From NCBI GenBank assembly GCA_027186245.1, contig CP114487.1:12271001-12335000 (forward strand): 64,000 nt of DNA. The letters run 5' to 3'. The first letter of the stretch is position 1; the number at the start of each line of letters is the position of its first letter. Shown piece after piece: positions 1 through 13,000 of this stretch. Under the pieces are notes generated by a model. It ran no database searches. It worked only from the letters and a program-made list of their open reading frames with translations, and was not told the origin of the DNA. The DNA comes from Coriaria nepalensis (lineage: Eukaryota; Streptophyta; Magnoliopsida; Cucurbitales; Coriariaceae). The position numbers and the translations under genes were made by a program.

Positions 1-1445
1 ATGTAATGTACAGTTTCTCCTCTACATGACTCTGTCACGTGACTTACAAACAGATACACTCGCAATTCGCATCAGTTCCTAGAAACTTGAAAAGACTGCC
101 CGCCCTTTTATATGTTAATAGGACAGATAAGGGGACAGATTTGAATCCATGCCCCCACGCCTTTCGAATAACTTTGACCACTTGGAAACCAAAACACCGT
201 GTCAAAATTACATTAAGAAACATAAGGTTGACCGTGTCAAAATTTTGTTCCAATTTATTGGCACATGCCGCAGTCAAGATGGACGTTACGGTCATCTTGC
301 TTCGTCCCCTACGTAATGACCACCGTGTCTCCCGTATGAATAATGAATTGTATAGTAACAAATAATACATTCAGGAACAGAATTGTATAAATGATAGTAT
401 AGAGTTTTTATCTTATTATATATATATATTATGGAATCGATGTTTTAAATATATATGAGTATGTTTTTTAAAAGGTTATTTTTTTACTTTTAGTAGATTT
501 CTGTAAATAAAATAAAATAAGTATTTTATAAAATTTCATAAGCAACCATAAAATTTCTTTGTTGAATATATGAAATTTTTTATTGATATGACAAGTTTTT
601 ATAAAGTCTTACAAGTAATATTGAGTATTTATTATAAAATATAGATATATATTCGATTTTTCATAGTGTGAAAATTAGTAGAAGAAAAATATTTTTCTTA
701 TCTCTAGAGTACTCATATTTGTAGGCAAAGTTAGTACATGTTCATGAAATAATATATTGTTTCACGAATAGTTATTTTTTAAAAAAATAGTTAAATTATT
801 TAAACGATCACATATTTAAATTCTCATAATTCAAATTTCAACAGTAACTAATTATTTTAACTGTCAATCGTTTAAGTGTCAAATACATATAATAAGCCCC
901 TTACACTAATATTATGAGCGCGCATGTATGTGGGTCCCAATCATTACAATAACTCTTATTTATTATTATAAATATTTACTGTTTATAATCAAGTCTATAT
1001 TTTAAGGCATTAGTCTTTAGTTTATTTTACTTTTTAACTAATTGGGAAAAGTCCAAACAATGTACACTCACAGGTAGGCACCATCCAATCTTACTATCTC
1101 TGTTAGCTTTTGTGCCCGAAACCACCCGATCATCTGCCTCACTTGCCTTCACTGCCCTTCTTTCATATGTCTAGCTCCATTTAAGTATCAGTATCCATAG
1201 CTTATAGCTAGCCTTCCTCTCTCACCCTTTAAAGCATTCACGTCCAATTAATTATCTGATTCTTTAAATTTGATTTCATTTGAACTAATTTGACATTTTT
1301 TTTACATCCGATACCTTTTTTTTAATGAATTTTCTTTAAAATGATAGTTAATAAAAGGATAACTGGATTGTGGATGCTCTTATATTATATCCGTTGCTTA
1401 CTGCATCCTTATACATATACCACGTTGTTTTTGTTTGGGAGCAAG
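1..1445. other. AT-rich intergenic stretch upstream of MIR394
   Basis: No gene is recognised here. Two overlapping open frames occur near 39-370 on opposite strands, but neither resembles a known protein or has splice context. From about 370 onward the sequence is very AT-rich. The last few hundred bases (about 1040-1445) are less AT-rich and probably include the MIR394 promoter. Confidence 0.5.
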
Positions 1446-1453
1446 TATAAAAT
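1446..1453 (+). promoter_or_regulatory. Probable TATA box of MIR394
   Basis: TATAAAAT lies about 100 bases upstream of the miR394 hairpin, a usual spacing for a Pol II plant MIR gene. An AT dinucleotide run follows directly, so the motif is not unique. The assignment is an inference from position. Confidence 0.4.
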
Positions 1454-1545
1454 ATATATATATATATATGTATATATGTAAAAGTAGATGGTGAGGGTAA
1501 TAATATATAGCAGGAATCAATCATGGGGAGTTTAGCAAATAGTAT

Positions 1546-1672
1546 CTTACAGAGTTTATTGGCATTCTGTCCACCTCCAAATTAAGATTATCGTTAAAGA
1601 AACCCTTCACGATCGATCAATATATAGAACTGGAGGGAGGAGGTGGGCATACTGCCAACGGAGCTCTGTTGG
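1546..1672 (+). ncRNA. MIR394: MIR394 microRNA precursor hairpin
   Basis: The 20-nt mature miR394 sequence TTGGCATTCTGTCCACCTCC is present exactly at 1559-1578 on the 5' arm. The expected star strand, beginning AGGTGGGCATACTGCC, lies at 1641-1661 on the 3' arm. The arms pair further outward: ACAGAG at 1549-1554 faces CTCTGT at 1664-1669. About 60 bases form the loop region. miR394 is a conserved seed-plant microRNA; its known target is the F-box gene LEAF CURLING RESPONSIVENESS, and it acts in shoot meristem and leaf patterning. The primary transcript probably extends downstream past 1.9 kb, with a possible intron from a GTATGT near 1842 to TTGCAG at about 1931. The identification rests on an exact mature match plus a correctly placed star in a foldback. 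Confidence 0.95.
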
Positions 1673-1679
1673 GTTCCAT

Positions 1680-2622
1680 TTGTAAAACTCACATGATATA
1701 TCCTACCCCCATCTATGTACCTCCAGCTTTCGTTTCTCTCTTCTACTCGCAGCCCTAAACTTAAACATATGCACTCGCGACTTACCTCGGTTGGATTTTA
1801 ATAGGCTTCATTGCCTCAACAAGCTTCATCATTTTCTTGATTGTATGTATATATTGTGTATTGTGTATATTTATATGTATATAATCTGTAAGTATGCCCT
1901 TCTAACTGGCTTCTTATCTAATTTCTTGCAGGTGCATGATGTTCTGATTCTTAATTTCGCAAGGCGCAAGGTCATTTAGCTTACTTAACCTTTATAAATA
2001 AGGGTAAAGTTGCTGTTGTAGTTTCCTTTTCATCATCTTCTACCGCCATTTTTTCTGGCCTATTTGTTTTTTTTTTTTTTTTTTGATGTCTTTTAATGTT
2101 TCTTCTTTTGAATCTGTATCCAACGAATGAAGCCAGGTGGAAGTTTTAAGGTAATATGAAGGGATAACGACCATAATGGGGTATATACCTACTAAGATTC
2201 CCTTCCCTCATTTCGGCAGGGGAGAAGAAGGTGGGTATGAAGACATTTTTCAGAGGTATAGAGGCCTAAAAGGCCATGGCCATGCTCACTTCAATGCCAT
2301 TCCTGCAATGATATTCCCTGTTGCTGTATCTTTCCATGATCATGCTGTACATCTTTCATAGATCTCAATCCTTGAGCAGATTTCCTGTGCTCGTACTTGT
2401 TTTTGCCAATAAAAGTATAAAAATGACGTGTTCATACTTTACTGCTTCAAGTGACCAAAAAAGAACAGAAACTCAAACTCCATTGCTTCTCATGCATGCG
2501 CTGTCTGACCACGCACCATTTTGAATTGCCATCATTCAGGTGTAGGGAAGTCGTATTGATTCAGGGACGCTCCCATAATTAAGAGGTGGTTTCACTTCTT
2601 TTTTTTTTTTTAATTTAATTTA

Positions 2623-2660
<38 letters not shown>

Positions 2661-3483
2661 AAATAGTAAATGTACCTCGACGTCCCAAAAGAATATGTAT
2701 TTCTATTTAGTCTCTTTTCATCGTTGATTGACAAGAGGAGAGGAAACGTAAAGTTTTGAACACTACTCTATTTCAGCCTCGCATGGTTTCTGCCGGGTTT
2801 TGGCCCTTTAGGTTCTATGGTTCGTTCTGTAAGCCTGAGCATTGACCGGTACAGGGCTTTGTTTGATTGTTTTCGTAGCCACTCGACCGTTTTGCCTACC
2901 CTGTTTTCCTTCCCCCCCCTAATTACTACGAGTCTACGATTTGGTTCAAGAAATAGGGAGGACAATACTTTTATCGCAGAGGCTAATGCATGCATGCCAA
3001 GATAGCATGGCAGTGAATTACTTTCTTACGTCAACAGTTGTATAAAACAGCAGCAAGAGCAATAATTCTTGTTGTATGAACTGGCAAAAAATTAGAAATT
3101 TGTGTGGCAAGTGCCATGTTTCTCGTACCATATGTATCATGTAGACTGAAATGTAATAATAATAATTAATAATTAATAATATAGTAACAATAATATTAGT
3201 ATGAGATGTTATGCAATAACAACCGAAATACAATCATCACTGAAAAGAATGTGACCTCGAGCTGGGGTCATTTGGGGGGTCTCCTCCCTACATTTTTGCT
3301 TGCTTCTTCGTTTCACAGATGCGAGACTAGCTAGCAAAATGGAGAAGCACCCACACGATAGATAACAAACTTAAGGAGCAATAATAATAAAAATAACAAT
3401 ACTATCCTACCATGCATCCCCACACTGGGCTACATACTCCATTCCATTCACTGCCCAACGGACAGGAGGCTTGACCATAATGC
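1680..3483. other. Intergenic stretch, possible pri-miR394 tail
   Basis: No protein-coding gene is recognised. The 5' part may belong to the MIR394 primary transcript. An (AT)n microsatellite lies at about 2625-2660 and a poly-T run at about 2069-2085. Short open frames around 2176-2524 and 2768-3005 have no recognisable domains. The last few hundred bases before 3484 should contain the 3' UTR of the neighbouring minus-strand SKU5-similar gene. Confidence 0.45.
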
Positions 3484-6400
3484 TTAGAGCGGTCGGGTGT
3501 GTCTGCCCTTGGCCCTTCCACAAAGGAGCGCATTCTTTGGAATTGGGAATTCGTCCCTCAGGGAAGTAGACGGTGTGTACACTCGCAAATAAAACTGTTG
3601 TCCCAGATACTGTCTTGCCCAAAACTCCGACCTCAAGTTCCACATCCCAACGTTGTCAAGCGCAACGTAGATTGCAGTCCATGAATTGGGATACACCTGT
3701 AATTAGACGAGCATTCATACCTTCACTTTCTACTCCTTTTATTCATGTTCTTTTATTAAATTTCGAAGAAAAAATGGAAACTCACCTGAGTGGTGCAACG
3801 TGCAACCGCATCTCGGAGATTGTACTGGTTTCTACTTGCTGATGTCCATTGCCCTCCATCCATGCTATCATAAGAAAACAAAACAATCACTAAATTTAAA
3901 GAGCTGAAATGTTGGCCAAGCACAATGTGAGGGAGAAGTACGACTATAGATGGAGTTTTCTTACCCAACAACAAAGAAAGAGTAGCCATCAAGGTGCCAA
4001 CTTTGTACTATATTCTCATTGTTTTGAAACACAATTTCCACAAACGATCTGTAGTCAGCTCCCAGAACGGATGTATCGAGGTAGATCCCACCACCAGTAG
4101 GCCTGTTTGATATGCTTCCTACCCTGAAAACTCCTCCAATATTGAAGAAGTCGGCCAGCTTCAAGGGAGTATCGGCAGGAGTAAACGATACACTGTTCAC
4201 CGCATATCTCTGCTTGCGGTTCACTTGTCCAGCAGAATTTGCAAGGATGATGGTTCGGCTTGTGTTGATCATACCATAATGGTATGAACCTTGTGGGTTG
4301 GGCCTTGGCCCACTAGCTGTGAGATTGGTCCTGATGGAACGTGCCTGGTTAAGGGACCAATCAATCTGGATGGTAGGGCCGCCAGGAGGTGGGCCTTTGA
4401 CTGGGCCAGCAGAGTTAGCATAACGAAGAATGGCAGTAGTGGTGAGGACATTCGTGGTGAAGCGACTGGAAACAACGATGTAATAGTCCTGGGCAGGCTG
4501 ATCTGCTGAGAATAGTACGGAATAAGATTGACCGACATGAACGTCAAGAGAAGAGTAGGTGGTTTGGAGGGTATGCGTTCCTTCTACTTCTACCAGCTTC
4601 AATTTGTGCCCTTGAATTCTAAAGTTCAGGGAATTTTGCAGCCCAACGTTTGAGATTCTCAGCCTGTACGTTTTCCCTGGAATAATGTGGATGATAATTG
4701 AAGATAATATCAGGATGGAGAAGCAAATTGAGGTAAGAAGAGATCAAAGAGATTATAATCATAGCAGGATAAATTAAACAAAAACCTTGTTCAACACTAA
4801 AAGAAACGCCATTGGGGCCACGACCATTGATAAGTATTCCATCAGGGAATGGAAGCTTCTTACCACGATCCAAATGAGCTTTCAAGGTCTACATGGGCAT
4901 TCCAAACCAATAAAAGTCAAATTAAACAGCCATGCATTAAACCTCAATTAGTAGAAAACATCATGTGCTGCCATTATAGCTGCAAGTGGGATGAACATGT
5001 TAGTCCGTAACGTAAGAGAGGACTAGCATATTTGAACATATTTATTTATTATTATAAAATAAAATGAATTATTTATTTGTGTATATTGTTTTCAGAAAAG
5101 AATATTTTGATTTAGTCGAGAAGTGATGAAGGGATCACGATCCACCAGGCACGCACACCAACATACGAAAAGCAACTGAACCAGATCTATGAATCCTTGA
5201 TCCACGCGAAAAGAGCCAAAATAGTGTACAGTGACCTGATTACTAAACTAAATTGAGAATTGAGTTATTTATATTTATAAATTATGCGTTAATTGATGTT
5301 GATTAGTAAAAAGAGTGAGCTGTTTTATCCAACTGTCAATCAAATCAGAGAATAAAGTTGGAAATTTTCGAGTTTAGCCACATGACATGCTACCGACACA
5401 AGTCCAGGTCAAAACCAACCAGCCATTTTTTAAGACGACAAAATTATTGGGTCAATGCGACTGATACTAATGACGAATAATGTAATAAATAAAATTGGAG
5501 AAGACAATGGAATTCTTACCGTGTGATTGGACTTGAACCAATCTCCGATGAGAACGGTGTAATCCCCAGCGGGATCTGGAAACGGGACAGGAATTCTCGG
5601 ACGGCTCAGAATTCTGATCCCTCCAAAACCGCCGGCGGCCTTGTGAAATGCAAGAGGCGGGAAGTAGTAGAAGCTTCCGATCTGATCCTTCACTTGCAGA
5701 ATGTACGTGAAGTTCTTGCCGGGAGGAATTGGGCATGTTGTTCCATACACTCCATCTTCATATGAATTCCTTCTCTGTTGAACTCCATTCCTATAATTAT
5801 TCCAGTCATTTTCAACATTTATTTTTTTCATAAATCATTTTCACACTTTTTATTACACACAGTAGAGATTCAATCAATGATAGGCAAAGTCGGAGACAGC
5901 TAGAAGAAAATAACGCGGGGAATGGGGATTGAATCATTGGAGTGGAGTGGTTGCTTAATTTTGAATTCATAATAATGTTATGTATAAATATGGATATGAT
6001 GATTTGACAGTAGCCGCAATTATTGCTGGCCACTACGTGTAGAAGAAGGTTCTATTCCGGAACTAGTAGTATTTTTTTGTTTTTTTGGCCAAAGGAACTA
6101 GTAGTATGACTTGCCTACTTTTCTGCGTGATCTCTGTAAATTATAGAAATGTTAACAAACTTTCCATGGCGCATCTAATCTTAAACAACTTAATTTACTG
6201 AACAACCGGACAATGTAGATATCGGAAAATTAAGTAATTAGTAAGCCAGATCTAATCCATTTGATGCACCTGCAAACTCTAAATCGAGGAATGCCGTATG
6301 TATGTAGCGTGTAGGGATAGTTGAAGAAGATACGAAAATGCACTCGCCGGCGTTGCAACCGGCAAAACATGTGTATCAAGATGAGAAGAAGAGGAAGAGA

Positions 6401-6819
6401 GTAAACTGAATAGAAAAGCAGATATACATATATATATATATGTGTGTGTGTGTGTGTATACCAGGAGAGGAGGAAAGGTTCATCCAAGCTGTTGAAGACG
6501 TTGATAATGAGATTGTCATTGGTGACTGAGTGAATATCTGGGCCTGGGAATTGACCATTGATGAGTATACCCTGAAATAGAGATCCGCCACATATTTTCA
6601 GTCACATCACCAACAAGATCAAGGTCAAACAGGACGCATGTTGAGGAAAGGAGGAAGAAAACGAACCTGTTGGCGTACACCGAGGGGATATATATCTCCG
6701 TAGGTAACATTCCAGTTGAAGAACCTGTAGGGATCTTCAGCTCCAACAATGGCGAAGAAAGAAAGCAGAGCACACAGCAGGGCAGGAAGTGCAGTACCTG
6801 CCGCAATGTCGGGGGCCAT
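3484..6819 (-). CDS. SKU5-similar (SKS) multicopper-oxidase-like protein
   Basis: Seven exons (6819-6667, 6571-6462, 5790-5520, 4888-4786, 4676-3965, 3864-3786, 3696-3484) join in frame to a 546-residue protein, the usual length for the SKS / pollen NTP303 group. Residues 1-27 form a signal peptide ending near VGA. Three cupredoxin domains follow. Family landmarks are YGDIYPLGVRQQ, INGQFPGPDI, SWNGVQQRRNS, GSFYYFPPL and, near the end, NVGMWNLRSE and YLGQQFYLRV. Where true ascorbate oxidases carry copper-binding HWHG and HCHIE motifs, this protein has SWNG and WNLRSE, so it is very likely not a copper oxidase. The C-terminus ends RAKGRHTRPL without a hydrophobic GPI-attachment tail, unlike SKU5 itself, suggesting a secreted wall protein. 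The known family role is in cell-wall expansion and pollen tube or root growth. All junctions fit GT..AG and no frame lesion is seen. Confidence 0.93.
6410..6460. repeat. Compound (TA)n(TG)n microsatellite in SKS intron
   Basis: An uninterrupted TA run followed by a TG run lies inside intron 2 of the SKU5-similar gene, immediately next to the exon 2 donor site. Confidence 0.8.
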
Positions 6820-6829
6820 TTTCCTTTTC

Positions 6830-9255
6830 CCGGAAAATAAATGGAAAAACAGAGTAAATCGGGAATTGGCTTTTTTGTAGTTTTAGTTACTACGGCTGTG
6901 TTATGGTTAAAGACTGAAGAAAGGGGAAAAGGCCGAGCACTGAGAGACTGAGAGACTGTGAGAGATAGAGAGAGAGAGGTAGTCCTTTAAACGAGTGGGA
7001 ATAAATGACACATGCATCATAAGTGCGATCCAGAGAGAGAGGCAGGTGCCAGTGCTGGTGAACCGCTCAAAAAGAAAAAACCGCATGCCAAGAAGAAAAA
7101 GAAAAAAAAAAAAAAAAAAAGGGGGGGGGGGAAATTGAAATTATTGAAAATTTGAAAGTGTCGGTGGTGGGGTCCACATAAGTGTCTGTTATTAGTATGT
7201 TTTCTCAAATACTATGGAGTTTGTTGTTTTGACACGGCAACAGCACGTAATGGTTTTTTTTTTTTTTTTTAATTTTAAATACTTTATATTTTCACTTTAT
7301 TTCATCTGATGACGCGTCCCTGTAAGCAATTTCCTAAATACGGGGTGGTTTCCTATAAGCACCTTTTCATTCCTATACTAAGCGAATGTCACGATGGACA
7401 TACCATCCTTTCCTTCAAGCTTGTAATATAGCCATAACAGAGACCAAGCGCAGCTTGCTAGGCACGAATCGGTCTGCCACGTCCATGTATGTTAATCAAT
7501 TTGGATTAGGCTATGAGTTAAGGAGGCATTCACATGAAACCATTTGACCTCTCAATTGCTCCGACTTCAAATGCATTAAACAAAAAAGCTTTACCAATGA
7601 CAGTAATGTAATGGACACCGTGTTGTTCGCCGAGACAAAATGGTGAAGACATGGGAGTTAAAAACAAAAATCTGGCAAGAGTGTGACATATTGATATCAG
7701 TCCATGGAGCACCACCTTTTTGTTTATTAAATAGCACTAGCAGAGTAGATCAGTAGCAAACAATTATAACTTTCAAGTACAATACTATATCCTAATAAAT
7801 ATGCGACCCAAATCTGGTGGATTCTGGTGAGTTTCGAACCATTTTTTACCTTGGTGGCAGATGACGACAATCACGGACATCACTGTCCCATTACCCACCT
7901 GCTAATTTGGTTCTGTTGGGATAACTTCTTATCTACATCACACCAAAGTTATATGTAAATGATCCTATAAAAGATAAGGTTATAACACGAGCATAGGCAT
8001 TTATGTACCATGCCTCACTCATATTGCAAGGATATATATGCTGCAATGAATGATTTGAAAACAATGCAAATTAAGAAAGTTCGCATACTACTTATAAAGA
8101 TGCTGCAATGTAAAAGATTTCCCCCCACCCTTCATTGCACTTGCAATAAAGGCAAACAACCCTACTAAAGTTATCTCTAAGTAGAATAACAGAAGCAAAA
8201 ATCTAAAAGGCTGGATAAGAACATGGAAAGTCAGATGATATACCGTGACACCATCGATTCAATTTTACAGTTGCAGGAAAGTATAAACCTCGAGGGAAAT
8301 GGTTAAAAATAGCAATAAAAGTATAATTGTCCGAGACAAGGATTGACTAGAAGCCTCACCGTCAAAACTTGCTTTCGTTTTACATTCCTCAAAATAACCT
8401 TGTATCCTACAGCAGCTACAACATTTTCTAACTGGAATTACATTTGTTTTCCAATGCTTAACAGCTTGAAAGAGACCTAATTAAGCCAGCATATTTTCAA
8501 CTCTCACCATAATGAAAGGACTAGTCTCAAAAACTTCTTAAACATGTCTAACCTAAGCTAGCGGACTACATAGAAGACATGAGTCGATGAGAAAACCATA
8601 TGCTAGTAACTAATTCTTAGAACTACATTACCAAAAACCTGTTCCTGTTTGAAAAAATCAGATGCAGGCAAAGTCTAGCACATTTCCAAACTGCAAAATT
8701 TAGGAATCCGATAGATGTAAATTGAACTTCTATACTTGAAAATGAACGTGATATATATTTTATTGATTTATAACTGTGTAAGGATGCCAAACAAGGAACC
8801 CATCAGTTATGAATTCTGACAGAATTTTAAAAGTAGAACTGAATTCCTGAATTTGGGGGGATTTTCTACAATGATTTCAACCAAGTAGCATTTAACTAAT
8901 TTCACATTTTATTGCAAAGTAAAAAGGATTGAATTCATAAATCAGAATTGTAATACAGCTGTTTTAAGTTCTCAGTAGAATTTGTCCAAACAGAATGTGA
9001 AGAACCTTAAATTTGAAGCTGTATGTACCAAATTTTGTTGACACATCCAAAACAGAATAAAAAGAGTTCAAAAAACTTTTCGGAAAAAGTTAAACCAACA
9101 GTCAATCAGTTCAAATTTCTGACAAAATTATTTCGTATTAGCACAAATATATATTAAAGCATTTTCGAGTCTCATCACCACACACTCTAATTAGAGCAGA
9201 AATTTAAAAGTACCGGAAGCCGAAAGCAAAGATCAGGAGCTGAAACAGCAAGCAC
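6830..9255. other. Intergenic region upstream of the SKS gene
   Basis: No gene is recognised. The first 200 bases are the probable promoter and 5' UTR of the SKU5-similar gene, with a GA-rich stretch at about 6945-6980. A long poly-A run passing into poly-G lies at about 7098-7132 and a poly-T run at about 7254-7270. The rest, to 9255, shows no open frame with family features. Confidence 0.4.
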
Positions 9256-9259
9256 TGAG

Positions 9260-9559
9260 GCACTGTCAATGATCTTGACCAAAGAGAAGACGAAGAAGCC
9301 TGTGGAATCGAGCGAGGCCTCGTTAAGGAGGCTGGACATGGTGTTCTTCAGGCGGTCAGCTAGGGTCTCCTGCTCCTGTTTGAGACTCGATGTATCCTCA
9401 AGAGGATCGTGAAGGATCGGACGCTTAAGAGCAATATACCATCATCGCGAAAAGCTGTATGAAACTGTCTTTGTGTTTCATTGCATTTGAGAATAAACCT
9501 AGTGCTCTCTTAGAGCTCTACATTCCCGAGGCTGAGCCTGATGGTGTCGAGGAAGCCAT
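9260..9559 (-). pseudogene. Frame-broken relic of a small intron-less coding sequence
   Basis: On the minus strand an ATG at 9559 opens MASSTPSGSASGM and then a stop. The same frame continues with a protein-like stretch (ALGLFSNAMKHKDSFIQLFA). The reading then jumps frame into DTSSLKQEQETLADRLKNTM and LLNEASLDSTGFF, and jumps again to RLLRLLFGQDH and a stop. The pieces run colinearly without introns and together look like one small helical protein of about 100 residues, but it cannot be translated as it stands. I do not recognise the family with certainty. A processed (retro-copied) pseudogene is the simplest reading; two unrelated chance frames are the alternative. Confidence 0.5.
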
Positions 9560-9569
9560 GAGAGTGTCG

Positions 9570-10084
9570 ACTATGAGAAACACCGAACCCTGGATGAGAA
9601 TGAGGTATTCACACACTCACCCTTCATTGGAAGAAAAGAAATCGGTTTGGGATTTCCCTTGGAAGTGCTAGTGAGCCCTTCATCCTTTGCCGAGTTCGAA
9701 ACTATCGGTCCGTCAGTCCATTCTCATTGTTGCCATTGCGATTTTATTTTGGTGTCAAATTGAAACTTACTTATAAAAACTCTAGGTTGAATTTCGAGAA
9801 CAGAAGCTGAATTGTTTACAAATATGCCAGAAAATCATACAAAAGGGTTCATAGATTTGTGGTATTGGTCATAATATTGTTGCTAAATTAAATAAAAAAT
9901 GTATAGATTGAACACGCGAGAGCTATAGCACCAATCTTAAATGTAAATCATTTCGGCATCTGCAAAATGTGCTCCACTTCACCCCAAAGTCCATATAATC
10001 ACACTACTATTCCACAATGCATTCAAGCAAGAAAAAGATGTTCCTCCTATATTTCTAACATCGGGTAGTAAACGGTTAGATTTC
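9570..10084. other. Spacer with the 3' UTR of the ubiquitin-like gene
   Basis: No gene is recognised. The right-hand part most likely holds the 3' UTR of the minus-strand ubiquitin-like/BAG6-type gene that ends at 10085. Confidence 0.4.
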
Positions 10085-13000
10085 TTACGACTTGCCCTGC
10101 CCTGCATCCCCTTCAACTCTCTGGCTTACATCCCGCAGCAACATTTCCAGATACTCCTGCACATATCCAAAACAATTCAGTGTTACAATTCACTACATAC
10201 TACCATGACATTCTGTAATATTGTTAAGCACACTCACTCTAGCAAGTCTCTCGTCGTGGCACAACTCATCCACTATACCTTCAGAGCCACTACTAGTGCC
10301 AGACAGGCGAACCGATCTCTCTACTAGTGGCCCAAAAATTTCTTCCGGTGGGTTCAAGTGTTCAATCCTCTGGACCACTGGTTGGAGGTCAATCTTAAAG
10401 ACAAAACTTAGGAGTTATAACATAACCAAACAAGGTACCAGACTTGATATGACAACAAACTAAAAATTCAATTTCCAGAGGAAGTGTAATACAAACCCGA
10501 ACATTTTGGTCATTTGGTCTATCGACTGGTCTAGACATCTCATTGCTCTGCCATGGCTCATTTTCCACAATGCGCAATGATGTGGGTTGCCTTGAACCAC
10601 TGCTAAGGGCCCGTGTTACAATGGGCATCATCTGTTGGATCATCCTTGATAAATCAAGGCCGCCACCGCCCTGGCTAGCACCCATCCCAGAAAACATGGA
10701 TTCAATTTCTTGGGAGTCAACCTGTTGGGCAATTTGATTGATAGTATTCCTCATCTGGGGACTTTGAGTGAATTGTTGCAACATGTTCCTCAGAACATCA
10801 GGTGAACCAACCCCGGTCTGTTCAGAAACCCCTGACAACAAACCATTTAGAGCAGGATTCTGCAGAACCTGAGACATAGCACTCGTCAGATCTACTTGCT
10901 CAACAGGACCTGACCCTCGTAAGGATCTATCATGCATGGCAGGATTAACAGCAGGGGTGAATCGTCCTGAGGATGAATCCTGTGTATCCAAGCTATCCAT
11001 GGCAGAGCGGGCCGCTATAGCTTGCAAAAGCTCTTGACTGCCAGTCAAAGGTTGCAGATTTTGGTCAGTAGAACTGCCTCCTCCAGCATCACTGCCCCTA
11101 GCCACGGAATTCTGCCGCCCACCCCGCCTCTAATTAGACGACAATAAACAGAGCTTAAGAAAACTTTCTATGAAAAATCCAATAGATGGAAACACAGGAA
11201 GGAAAACTTAATTATGTTGGTCCAAATAAAGATTAGAAGAGTTGGTAAATCCGATATGCCATTAGTATGCTTAAATGAATCTGAAACCAAAACCAGTCAA
11301 GCACAATATAGGAATCACATGGTTACCATACCAGTAGGCCATGCACTTAATTTCAGAATCTTATTTACATAAATTAAAACCACACACACAGTACTTACTC
11401 CACGATCCAGAATACCCAGACCCAATCCAAGTGGAACAGATTGCGAAACCTTATCAACATTTTGCTTCACGCTGGGTCCTGAAGCATTTTCTGCAATAAC
11501 ATCCAACCCTTGGGTGGTTCTTCCACTGGACTCTCCAGCCTTGCTTCTTCCCACAGTATTTGAATGTTCATTTCCAGTTTCAGAATCAGCAGATGAATTC
11601 TGGACACTCACCTCTGACGCCCCTGATTATACAAAGCGTTTAGAGCTGAGAAACATTACATTATGTTACTACACAAGCAATAAAGTGCTAGAAACCTGAT
11701 TCAGTCATGTTTTCTCCTTGCATAATCCCAGTAAGACCTCTAATTCGCGAATTCACATCAGCTATCGTAGTAGAAAGTGAATCAGAATCAGGAGATTGTG
11801 AAATAGAAACACCTTGACCAGAGTCCTCAGGGGTAGAAATTGTAACATCAGTAGCACGTGCTGGGACACTAGCAGGAAGCCCTCTTGCACCTGAATCAGT
11901 AGAAGCAGTACCATTGTGACGTTCTCCCTGCACCCCATCCCCGTTGCTAGCCCTAGCACCAACTGCAGAAGTGACTCACACAAGTGAAGAACTATTATAA
12001 AAAGCATAGGACTGGCAGAGGGGATTATTGAAAATGTTTCTCACCAGCATGTATGTGAATATTCACATGCCTTGGGACAGTTCCAATACCAACAGGACCC
12101 AGTGCCACAGGATTTGATGGAAGGACAGAACCACCGAAAAGGGAGTTAGTTTGAAGGGGAAAAGGCTGCAAGTCAAACAGGTCAAGGGTCATGCCAAGTT
12201 GAAAACTTTCAAGATCATGAACTACAAGACTAAATTAGGAGGCCAGATAAATCAGATGCTCAAGAAACCTGTGCTACATCAAATGCACACAAATCCAGAG
12301 TTATGAATCTCATAATAAGACAAAGATGCATGACAGATGATCTTTGGGACAAATGGTAATAAAATCTCTTGTTATAGGTCATGAGATTACTATATTTGAT
12401 TAGAAACAGTTTAGATCAAATGTGGCACTACATCTCATCAAGAAGCCATTTCGAAAACGTAACCAGATACACTATAGCCATAGATATGAGTACTATCAAA
12501 AGTGATAACTTTAAAACTACCCAATAAACCCAGAACAAACCTTCTGCCATAAATTCAATTAGTATTTAGTGTTTGAAGTTCAAAAGATAAAAAGAAACAT
12601 AAGAACAAACCACCTGCACCATTATAGGGTTAGGCCCTGATGGAGATATGTAAACTGCAGGCCCAGCATTAACAACAGCTTCTGCCTGAAAAATAGTCCC
12701 ATAACAATTCTCGGTCACCTAAAATCATTAACTGAACAAAAGAAGATAGGACAAGAAACCATACAGGAGACCGTCCCATTCGAAGTGTCAAGATTGTACG
12801 GCCAAGTTCAAGAAGAAGGGCTCCAAAATGTTGCATAGCAAGCCCTACTTGCATTGAGTCTGTCTGGAGCTGGCCTCTTACAATGGAGTCAGTAGATGCC
12901 CCCTCTCGCTCCAAACTTCCTGAAATATGCTACAAGTTGCAGCAGATCACAGATAATGTGAGATATTTCCTACCCTACAACAGTGTCATTTTATTTAATG

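Noticed and set aside
39..370. Overlapping ORFs on both strands at the left edge
   Set aside because: No family features, no splice context, and mirrored frames of similar length are typical of chance reading in an exon-free stretch.
1791..1979. Small ORF just downstream of MIR394 as a possible microRNA-encoded peptide
   Set aside because: It lies after the hairpin, not in the 5' leader where such peptides are described; its reading is hydrophobic and AT-driven, and it does not begin with a convincing ATG context.
2625..2660. AT microsatellites as replication origins or matrix attachment sites
   Set aside because: Simple AT runs are common in plant spacers and give no specific support for such a role.
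7017..7208. ORF with a long phenylalanine run
   Set aside because: The run is the reverse reading of a poly-A tract; there is no other protein-like feature.
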